From positions 188,543 through 252,542 of the forward strand of contig NZ_KZ984559.1 of NCBI RefSeq assembly GCF_003574445.1: DNA of 64,000 nucleotides, read 5' to 3'. A program made the position numbers and the translations under genes. The notes beneath the pieces are model-generated. The model ran no database searches and was not told the origin of the DNA. It saw nothing but the letters and a program-made list of their open reading frames with translations. The DNA is from Streptomyces sp. YIM 130001. Its GTDB lineage: Bacteria; Actinomycetota; Actinomycetes; Streptomycetales; Streptomycetaceae. Of the stretch, positions 57,567 through 64,000 are shown in pieces (positions within the stretch are counted from its first letter, which is position 1; each line of letters begins with the position of its first letter).

Positions 57567-60280
57567 TCATCCGGTCCCCAGTGGGTGACCGTGCCGTCCT
57601 TCTGCGTGAAACGGCCGCAGTACAGGACCAGTTTCTGCTTCTCGTCGGTGTGATGCAGTATCACCAGGGCTTTGTCGCGCGGCGGCCTGGAGCCGTTGTG
57701 GGCAGGGATGTCGATCGCCCCGCTGGCGCCCTCGAAGTGCACCCCGTTGTCCAGCTTCGACTTCACCGCCTGGGCATCGGCCTCGCGCGTACTGGAGTAC
57801 GCACCGTCCGCCGCGTAGGAGAGCACCGTAAGTGCGTCGTAGGCCAGCGCCACGTGCCCGTCGTCGACCCACGGATCGCGGGAGGTGTACTCCCTGATGT
57901 AATCGGCGACCAGCTCTTTCGCCTGGTAGTTCTCGTCCGGATGCCCGTCGGGCAGCACGTGCACGGTGTGATAGAGCCGCAGCCAGGACTGTGGGAACTG
58001 CCCGCCCAGTGCGGCGTTGGTCAACTCGTTGCCGCCGATCACGGTCAGCGGCCGGCCGGCGCACCCCGAGGCCGGCCCGTACTCGTTGACGAACGCGGTG
58101 AACTGCGGCACCCGCGACGCCCAGTAGACGACCGTGCGGGGCTCCAGGCGCAGGGCATCGCAGACCCGCAGTGCGGTGTCGCGGGCCGAGACCTGGGCAC
58201 CGTGACGGCCGGGAAAGGACACCGTCCGGGCCCTGCCCGGCCCGAAGTTGCGTACGAACTTCTCGGCCAGCTCGTTGGTGTACAGATCACCCGGGTCCTT
58301 GACGACCACCGCCTGGGTGGCCGTGTCACAGTTCCCGCCGCCGGTGGAGACGATGCGCCCCTGGTCGGCGAACCGGGCGGCGATCTCCGTCTCACGGTCG
58401 TTGTCGGGCGACATCGGACGGTAGTAGTCGCCGGCCTGTTGCATCGCGACCGCGGTCGCCGTCGTGCCGATGATCGGGATGCGGTGCTCGGTGAGCACCT
58501 GGGCCGCCTTCTTGGTCACCGCCCGGCTCTCCCGGAAGCCGATCACGCCGACAACGGTGCGGCTGTTCTGCAGGTCCTCGGCACGCTGAGCCTCCTCGGC
58601 AACCTTCCCCGCCTCCTGGACGACGTTCCGGAACTTCCGTCCGGCATCGCGCACATCGACGTACAGCCGCACGCGATAGCCCGATTCCTCGGCGGCCAGC
58701 GCGTTCAGCCGCCGCTGCGCCAGCCAGATACCACGCAACTCCGGAATCGTCCCGTTCATGACAATCTCGTCGGGGTCATTGTCGATCCCCGAACCGAAGT
58801 AGACGACCTTGCGCACGGGCTTGCCGAATTCCGACTCCGCCCTGAGCGCCTGCCGGTTCAGCTTCCCGATCGCCTGGACAACCGCGGCGTACTGCTTACG
58901 CGGGCTGCCACCATCCGCGCCGGCACTCTCACCCATGACGGCGGGTCGGGACTGGCCCGCGACCGCGCTCCCGTCGAGGCAACCGGGCTCGGACGGAAAG
59001 ATCTGCGGCCACAGCCACGGACCGATCAAGGACATCGCGGCCGTCAGTGCCACGACTTCCATCGCCGCTTCGGTGCGAGCGGACGCCCAGTTCAGCGGCC
59101 ACGTGGGCTGGACAGGCGTCTGGTAGATCCCGTCCGTCGCGAAGAAGCTCTGCTGATCCGGCATCCGCACCAGCAGAGGTGCCGGTGCGGTAGAGCCGAC
59201 GGGCACCGGCTCGAGCCGCTTCGCCCCCTCGGCCAGGTTCCGGCAGAGCTTCCAGTCGGGCTGCGCGTAGTCGGCCGCCCTGCCGGCTCCGGCCAACAGG
59301 AGCGAGGCGCTGCCGGGCGCGCCGAGGCTGCTGCGGTACACGGCAAGCAGCCGGCGGACCGCCACCGCCTCGGGCGCATCGCCCGGGGGCAGGCCGAGCA
59401 GGATGACGCGGCGAGTACGCCGGCGTCGGCGCCACGGGAGGAACCTGCCCGGGCGCGCACGGTGCAGATCGGCCAGCAGCGCCCGGAACATCAGCTCCTC
59501 CAGGCTCCTGAGCGCCTCCGCCGCGTCGGCGCCCCTCAGCCGTTCTGCCTCCCGGCGCAGTAGTTCGACGGCCTTGTCGAAGACGCTCCCCGAGTGCCCG
59601 GTGGGGCGCCACCGGGCATACCAGGCGTGCCGGGAGCGCAGCAGCCGCCGGGACCACCAGCGAGACCAGCACCACCGCGGGAGCGTCCGCAGCACCGGCT
59701 CCGCCAGCAGCGTCCGCAGCACCCCGACGAGACTGTCTGCGGGCCCGTCCTGCTCCCGGCCCACCCACTTCTCCATCGTGTGCAGCACCCCGGCCTCGGC
59801 ACGCCGGGCGTAGCAGTGGTCGCGCAGCGCCCTGCCCTCGAACCGCACACCCGGCGGGGGCGCCATGGCCCAGGCGGCCATGTACTCGACCAGTTCCAGA
59901 TTGCGTACACGCAGGCTGTCGCCACCGGCCGGCGCGCCTTTGCGCAACTCGGCACCCAGCCGGGAGGTGATGAATTCGTCGAGGAGTTGGCATCCGGCAT
60001 CGCCCTGCCCCTGAGCCGGTACGGGTACCCCAGGCCACCCCTCCGCGTAGCTCACCCGCCTGTCCGCATCGCTGCCCAGCATCGCCCGCAGCCCGTCCAG
60101 CACACGCACGGCCCGACACGACACCTCACCCGGCGGCCCGTCCGTCTCCAGCAGTACCCCGGGACAGACCTCCTCCCGCAGCGACTGCGACCGGAGCGGC
60201 AGCACGGCCGCGGCGAAACTTCGCAGAAAGTCGTCGGAGGCGGCACCGAGCGGAAACGGCTTCGGGAAGTCAACTCCCAT
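57536..60280 (-). CDS. Large membrane receptor-like protein with binding-protein domain
   Basis: A 914-residue protein of unusual design. Residues 1 to about 400 lack a signal peptide and an obvious family; they contain a Trp/Arg-rich segment (about 203-224), an Arg cluster, and strand-like VILLGLPPGDAPEAV and GSASLLLAGAGRAADYA. One hydrophobic segment, MEVVALTAAMSLIGPWLW (about 407-424), follows. The C-terminal 485 residues read as a type-1 periplasmic-binding fold (VVGVIGFRESRAVTKKAAQV, RIPIIGTTATA, YYRPMSPDND). The N-terminal part would be cytoplasmic and the sensor extracellular. The ATG at 60280 has GGGGTG upstream. Function unknown; no transporter genes are adjacent. Confidence 0.75.
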   Translation of the reverse strand: MGVDFPKPFPLGAASDDFLRSFAAAVLPLRSQSLREEVCPGVLLETDGPPGEVSCRAVRVLDGLRAMLGSDADRRVSYAEGWPGVPVPAQGQGDAGCQLLDEFITSRLGAELRKGAPAGGDSLRVRNLELVEYMAAWAMAPPPGVRFEGRALRDHCYARRAEAGVLHTMEKWVGREQDGPADSLVGVLRTLLAEPVLRTLPRWCWSRWWSRRLLRSRHAWYARWRPTGHSGSVFDKAVELLRREAERLRGADAAEALRSLEELMFRALLADLHRARPGRFLPWRRRRRTRRVILLGLPPGDAPEAVAVRRLLAVYRSSLGAPGSASLLLAGAGRAADYAQPDWKLCRNLAEGAKRLEPVPVGSTAPAPLLVRMPDQQSFFATDGIYQTPVQPTWPLNWASARTEAAMEVVALTAAMSLIGPWLWPQIFPSEPGCLDGSAVAGQSRPAVMGESAGADGGSPRKQYAAVVQAIGKLNRQALRAESEFGKPVRKVVYFGSGIDNDPDEIVMNGTIPELRGIWLAQRRLNALAAEESGYRVRLYVDVRDAGRKFRNVVQEAGKVAEEAQRAEDLQNSRTVVGVIGFRESRAVTKKAAQVLTEHRIPIIGTTATAVAMQQAGDYYRPMSPDNDRETEIAARFADQGRIVSTGGGNCDTATQAVVVKDPGDLYTNELAEKFVRNFGPGRARTVSFPGRHGAQVSARDTALRVCDALRLEPRTVVYWASRVPQFTAFVNEYGPASGCAGRPLTVIGGNELTNAALGGQFPQSWLRLYHTVHVLPDGHPDENYQAKELVADYIREYTSRDPWVDDGHVALAYDALTVLSYAADGAYSSTREADAQAVKSKLDNGVHFEGASGAIDIPAHNGSRPPRDKALVILHHTDEKQKLVLYCGRFTQKDGTVTHWGPDDQYRCPQDED

Positions 60281-60718
60281 GCGAATCACCCCAGTTAGGT
60301 CATTTTCAAGCTAGAGGCTTGTAGGACGATCCGGCAATACTCCGTACCAACGATGTGCGGCGCGGACGCGTCGGCGCGGGTCGCCGAGCAGACTTCGGGG
60401 TGACCTGGTGATGGCATTCCTGGCGCCGGCAGGTGCCGCACAGCGGCACCTGGGCCCCCGAGCCCCCGAGGGGAGCACAGAGCACTGCTCGATGCGACGG
60501 TCGGTCACGACACCTCGACGCCCAGCCACTGGGGCCCGCCCACGCAACTGGGTCCAAACTGACGGATGTCATTGACAGTTGGGGGTGGTCCCTCACAACT
60601 GGAAGACCTGCATGCCGACCGAACGCGATCAGCGCCTCAACGCCCTCGCCCTCGCCCTCGCCCTCGCCCACAGGACTGACGCCGCCCGACTCGCGCCGCC
60701 AGCACCTGTCTTGGGTCG
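60281..60718. other. 438-bp gene-free stretch with a hexanucleotide repeat
   Basis: Apart from the promoter of the receptor-like gene, no gene is supported. CCCTCG-type hexamers repeat four to five times at 60641-60669 and produce an Ala-Leu run in one small open frame (60579-60830), which overlaps the TetR gene and is not convincing. Confidence 0.45.
60308..60337 (-). promoter_or_regulatory. Putative promoter of the receptor-like gene
   Basis: On the minus strand TTGCCG (60337-60332) and TAGCTT (60313-60308) are 18 bp apart, placing initiation near 60300 and a leader of about 20 nt that contains the GGGGTG ribosome binding site. Confidence 0.4.
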
Positions 60719-61348
60719 TCAGGTCCGGATCGGCGGCGCACTCATCGCTGCCGTCAGGAACGTGATCGCCCATCGCCGGGACGCCTCGCCCGCTACCGAG
60801 GACACGCAGCCGGGAGAGGGCAGCTGGTAGGCCTGGAGACGGTCGACAGCCGTCACGGCAAGGATCCCCCGCATCCGGAACCACAGCTCCTCCGGGGAGA
60901 GTCCTGGCAGGACGCGCGCAAAGGCCGCGAAGTACCGCTCACGGACCGAGTCCTCTTCCGCGCCCGTCCAGCTGCGTGCTTCCTCGGCCGGGTCGCTGAG
61001 GATCGTCACGATCAGCCGGGACGTGCGGGCGCCGCCCGCGTCGCCGGCCGGCATCTCGTCGAACAGCGGTCCCGCGAAAGCCTCCACCAGCTCGCCGACC
61101 GGCGGGTCGGGGGTCCGGGCGAGCAAGGCGTCGAGCCCGGCGCACTGAGCCGCATTGATGGGTTCGATCACCCGGCGGGCGACCGCGGCCATCAGCTCCG
61201 CCTTCGAGCCGAAGTGGTAGCCGACGGCGGCCAGGTTCGCTCCGGCAAGTCTGGTGATCGCGCGGATCGAGGTGCCGCGGTATCCGTTCTCGGCGAAGAG
61301 GTGCTCGGCCGCGTCGAGGAGCTGGGTTCGGGTGTCGGAGGTTGCCAC
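60719..61348 (-). CDS. TetR-family regulator
   Basis: A 209-residue TetR regulator. The helix-turn-helix spans RGTSIRAITRLAGANLAAVGYHFGSK (given here in parts: TSIRAITRLAGANLAAV, YHFGSK). The C-terminal region has the CecR/YbiH-like layout (GPLFDEMPAGDAG, SRLIVTILSDP). It begins with GTG at 61348. It is divergent from the ketopantoate-reductase-like gene across 71 bp containing an inverted repeat, so it probably regulates that gene and itself. Confidence 0.88.
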   Translation of the reverse strand: MATSDTRTQLLDAAEHLFAENGYRGTSIRAITRLAGANLAAVGYHFGSKAELMAAVARRVIEPINAAQCAGLDALLARTPDPPVGELVEAFAGPLFDEMPAGDAGGARTSRLIVTILSDPAEEARSWTGAEEDSVRERYFAAFARVLPGLSPEELWFRMRGILAVTAVDRLQAYQLPSPGCVSSVAGEASRRWAITFLTAAMSAPPIRT

Positions 61349-61361
61349 ACGAGGGACTCTA

Positions 61362-61401
61362 CATACGCTTGAATGAAACGAACGTATGAATCAAACGAAC
61401 G
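61362..61401. promoter_or_regulatory. Putative TetR operator cluster
   Basis: CATACGCTTG (61362-61371 region) and CGAACGTATG (ending about 61388) form a 10-bp inverted repeat with two mismatches around 7 bp. TGAATGAAACGAACG (61370-61384) is repeated as TGAATCAAACGAACG (61387-61401), a 17-bp period. AT-rich context suggests overlap with the promoter. Confidence 0.55.
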
Positions 61402-61419
61402 ACTGAAAGAGGATTCGTT

Positions 61420-62288
61420 GTGAAGCTGCTCGTATACGGCGCCGGGGTCTGCGGCAGCGTGTTCGCCGCCCGCATGCATGAGGCCGGCCACGATGTCTCG
61501 CTTATCGCCCGGGGCAGGCGTCTGACGGCGCTGCGCGGGCAGGGAGTGCTGCTCGCGGAGTCGGGCGGCCCCGTCAGGAGGGTGCCGGTACCGGTGACAG
61601 AGCAGCCGGACGGCGGGTACGACCTGATCACCGTCTTCGTCCGCACCCACCAGGTGGACGCGGTGCTGGAATCACTCGCCGGTGTCCAGGGTGACGTGCT
61701 GTTCCTGCTCAACTGGGCAGCAGGCCCCGAGACACTGGGTGCGGCGCTCGGCCATGAGCGGGTGCTGCTCGGCTTCCCTCGACCGGCGGCACGATGGACG
61801 GCGACGTGGTCCGCTACCGCAAGACCAATTTCCTCACTCGCCGGGTCGCGATGCCGATCGGTGAACCCGACGGCCGTGCCACCCCGCGACTGGAACGGAT
61901 CGTGGCGGCGTTCCGTACCGCCGGGATCAACGCCAGGGCCGAGCCGCAGATGGACGCCTGGCTCAGGACGCACGCCGCGTTCGAGGTGCCGCTCGGTCAG
62001 GCGGTGCACGCGGCGGGCGGTCCGGTGGCGCTGAGCGACGATCCGGCCGCGGTTCGCGGCATGCTCCGCCTCATGCGCCGGAATCTCGCCGCGATGGAGA
62101 CACCGCCGGTACCACGGGCGTTCGCCGCGTTGCGGGCTCTGCCGCAAAAGCTCCTTGTGGCCGTGCTCCGGCGCTTCCTGAAGAGCCCGACGGCCGTGGA
62201 CAGCGGACTCAGCGACCGCTCGCCCTCCACGTCGGCCGAACTCGAGCGGCTGGCCGAACAGCTCAGTGCCCCTGCCGGAGCCCGCTGA
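61420..62288 (+). pseudogene. Ketopantoate reductase-like gene with a one-base frameshift
   Basis: The 5' part (from GTG 61420) encodes LLVYGAGVCGSVFAARMHEA and DLITVFVRTHQVDAVLESL, the NADP-binding domain of the PanE/ApbA family. Coding homology stops at LLGFP (61776) and resumes one frame over as STGGTMDGDVVRYRKTNFLT, continuing to a natural end at 62288 (total about 290 residues). A single base is missing after the CCC at 61776-61778. This is either a real inactivating mutation or a homopolymer sequencing error. Because no pantothenate gene is adjacent, a paralogous reductase is more likely than PanE itself. Confidence 0.78.
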
Positions 62289-62826
62289 GCGACCCAGGAC
62301 GGCGAAAGCCTCACCCCGCACGGCACCGCCAGTCCCGCAGCCCCGCCTCCGCTTGCTCCAGGGACGGCTACCGCTGACCCCATGACCGTTTCGGTAGCAA
62401 CCGGGCGTCCGACAAACGGAGTTGGCGTGGCGTTTCCCCCTTGGGGCCGCACCCGTCAGATGGTGCGGAGCTACAGGGCGGCGAACGTCGGTTGATGCAG
62501 CACCAGTTCGTTGGTTGGTGCAGCACCAGGTTTCAGACACTGCCCAGCTCAACGTTCAAGGGAGTTGACTTCCTTGATGAGCGGCGACCGGGCAGCGAGT
62601 GGCGGGCAGGAACCCGACTGCCCGCGCGGCTCGGCACCGACTCCCTGTGCCTCGGCTGTCCGGCATGCCGTCGGCGATCTCCTGCGGAGGGTTCACATCC
62701 CGGCAGCCGCCCGCAGCCGAGGCAGTGCCCGAACCATGCGAGTCCGACATGGTATGGCCGACATACGCACCTTCTGGGATGCTGAGCGACTCTCGTCATA
62801 CAGGTCGTACAGAAGGATGCTGATCC
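62289..62826. other. 538-bp stretch without a supported gene
   Basis: Open frames on both strands lack recognisable motifs. A pair of 16-bp direct repeats lies at 62491-62529, and the region before 62827 carries an AGAAGGA ribosome binding site for the methyltransferase. Lower coding bias than flanking genes. Confidence 0.45.
62491..62529. repeat. Direct repeat with internal dyad (GTTGRTGCAGCACCAG)
   Basis: GTTGATGCAGCACCAG (62491-62506) and GTTGGTGCAGCACCAG (62514-62529) have a 23-bp period. The second contains the dyad TGGTGC-A-GCACCA; the first has one mismatch. The form suggests a pair of repressor sites. Confidence 0.55.
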
Positions 62827-63627
62827 ATGGCAACGGGGAAACCGACCACGTACCTCCTCGACAGCGGCACCGATCTCGGCGCTGAGCAGCTCGATCACCT
62901 GTCGCTGCTGCTCGACGCCCATTCGTTCGAGAACCTCGATCCCCTCGTCCGCCCCGGTCATCACTGCCTCGAGATCGGCGCGGGTGGCGGCACCATCGCC
63001 CGCGGCCTGGTCGAGCGCGTCGGGCCGACGGGCAAGGTGATCGCGATCGACATCGAGACGGGGCGCGTCGCCGCGACGCCGGGTCTGGAGGTGCGAGAGC
63101 ACGACATCACCACCGGGGCCCCCGACGGCGGCCCGTTCGACGTGATCCACGCTCGCCTCGTCCTCATGCATCTGCCGCAGCGCCGGGAGATCATCGCGAA
63201 ACTGATGGACGCCCTCGTACCCGGCGGATGGCTGGTGATCGGCGAGTTCAAGGGCCCCCACCTGGAGGTGGTCTCCGCGCCGAACCCGGACGACGCCCGC
63301 GTCTTCCAACGCGTCGTGGAAACCGTCATCACACAGATCGGCATGCCCGGCGGCATCTCGTACACGTGGGCCACAGAAGTAGACGCGTGCATGATGCGAA
63401 CCGGCCTGGTCAACGTCGAGAGTCGCCGCTACGCCCGCACCGTGACCGGCGGCAGTGCCGGATGTCTCCTGCTCCGCAACTACGTTCTTCAAGTCGCATC
63501 ACACTTGGGGAAAACCGACCTCACGGAGGCCGAAGTGCACCGCTTCTTCGACCTGATGGGCAATCCCGAATTCCGGTGCTGGCTCTTCGAGTTGACCTAC
63601 GTGCGCGCACAGCGAATCGACGGGTGA
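62827..63627 (+). CDS. SAM-dependent methyltransferase
   Basis: A 266-residue class I methyltransferase. Motif I is CLEIGAGGGTIARGL (about residues 47-61), the acidic residue after strand 2 is in VIAIDIETG, and FDVIHARLVLMHLPQRREI and LVPGGWLVIGEF correspond to motifs IV and VI. The N-terminus YLLDSGTDLGAEQLDHLSLL is common among Streptomyces natural-product and small-molecule methyltransferases. The substrate is unknown. AGAAGGA precedes the ATG. It appears to be monocistronic. Confidence 0.87.
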   Translation: MATGKPTTYLLDSGTDLGAEQLDHLSLLLDAHSFENLDPLVRPGHHCLEIGAGGGTIARGLVERVGPTGKVIAIDIETGRVAATPGLEVREHDITTGAPDGGPFDVIHARLVLMHLPQRREIIAKLMDALVPGGWLVIGEFKGPHLEVVSAPNPDDARVFQRVVETVITQIGMPGGISYTWATEVDACMMRTGLVNVESRRYARTVTGGSAGCLLLRNYVLQVASHLGKTDLTEAEVHRFFDLMGNPEFRCWLFELTYVRAQRIDG

Positions 63628-64000
63628 GCGCGTTCGCACCGACCGCGACGGCAGCTGAGCAGCAGCGTCGGGCGTCGTCCGACCAACAGGTCGCGCCGGT
63701 GACGGGCGGCGGCAACTTCCGTGCCGAACAGGCCGCCCTTGCCGGAGCTGCCCGATCGGGGCGCGCTCGCCTCGTTGGGCAGCGACGCCGCGTGCAGGGG
63801 CCGCCGTGCCGGACGAGTCGAGTCGACGCCGCTTTTCGTTCCACATCCGTCTCGCGTCGGGGTCCTCCCGCGGAGCAACGAGAAAGCCCAACTCCCGTTC
63901 ACTGATGCCATGTCGGCCCTCCGGACCCCGCCGCGTCCGCCAGCCGGCCCGCTACCCGGGACCTCCGGTGAACACCAGGGCTCTGCACCGCGTACCAGAC
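63628..64000. other. 373-bp terminal stretch without a supported gene
   Basis: Nothing recognisable. Open frames on both strands are Arg/Ala-rich shadows without a ribosome binding site or motif. A gene continuing past the right edge cannot be excluded. Confidence 0.4.

Noticed and set aside
60579..60830. Small plus-strand gene with an Ala-Leu run
   Set aside because: The run derives from a hexanucleotide repeat and the frame enters the TetR gene from the opposite side; no motif is present.
1..64000. tRNA, rRNA, insertion sequence or phage attachment site
   Set aside because: No cloverleaf-like sequence with a TTCGA-type arm, no transposase motif and no integrase was found on reading both strands.

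Overview
This window is high-GC DNA in which the intact genes show the third-position G/C bias, frequent GTG and TTG starts, and 4-bp ATGA or TTGA stop/start overlaps typical of Streptomyces or a close relative. Family content agrees: a divergent third elongation factor Tu, an apolipoprotein N-acyltransferase, Tat- and Sec-exported glycosidases, many GntR/LysR/TetR regulators, and a LuxR-type two-component pair. No rRNA, tRNA, CRISPR array, prophage or complete insertion sequence was seen.

Layout. 0-4 kb: sbcC (its C-terminal end lies beyond the left edge) and sbcD. 4-9.2 kb: a LysR regulator divergent from an operon of crotonase-family enzyme, acyl-CoA synthetase and MFS symporter, which looks like uptake and CoA activation of an organic acid. 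9.3-10.5 kb: an IMPACT-family and a CoA-binding housekeeping protein. 10.6-14 kb: a GntR regulator, a DapA-family dehydratase/aldolase and an IlvD/Edd sugar-acid dehydratase, read as a non-phosphorylative sugar-acid pathway. 14-23 kb: an exported GH92 mannosidase and GH3 glucosidase around small housekeeping genes. 23-31 kb: a thioesterase-like protein, an anchored protein, a spermidine-synthase-like protein, tuf3 with a possible peptide leader, a TVP38 membrane protein, uppP and a PRC-barrel/DUF2382 protein. 31-37.6 kb: SnoaL-like protein, lnt, a Gfo/Idh/MocA oxidoreductase, a flavin monooxygenase divergent from its likely TetR repressor with two matching operators, a lipoprotein and a TPR-like protein. 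37.7-41.7 kb: a decayed MerR gene, then tdh-kbl-LysR (threonine catabolism). 41.7-47.2 kb: ung, an oligopeptide-type binding lipoprotein, two SDRs, and a HipA-like/DUF3037 pair. 47.6-51.3 kb: a P-loop kinase and a three-gene PH-like/histidine kinase/response regulator operon. 51.9-57.6 kb: a GntR regulator, a divergent MFS transporter and pxpABC (5-oxoprolinase). 57.5-60.3 kb: a 914-residue membrane receptor-like protein. 60.7-63.6 kb: a TetR regulator divergent from a frameshifted ketopantoate-reductase-like gene, and a methyltransferase.

The most informative new observations concern regulation. The GntR/MFS intergenic region and the region upstream of pxpA carry almost the same 15-bp imperfect palindrome, which fits the FadR/GntR recognition pattern; this ties regulator, transporter and 5-oxoprolinase into one small regulon although 1.2 kb of apparently non-coding or decayed DNA separates them. 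The tuf3 gene is preceded by a 31-codon, alanine-rich ORF whose stop codon sits at the base of a 10-bp-stem hairpin, an attenuator-like arrangement. The large receptor-like protein joins a roughly 400-residue N-terminal region of unrecognised function, through one membrane segment, to a periplasmic-binding-protein-like domain; it is the best candidate here for an undescribed system.

Several loci show decay: the MerR remnant (about 37.8-38.3 kb), an Lrp/AsnC C-terminal fragment (26.0 kb), a multiply frameshifted membrane protein tail (51.4-51.6 kb), and the single-base frameshift in the ketopantoate-reductase-like gene. All calls come from reading the sequence; no database search was run.
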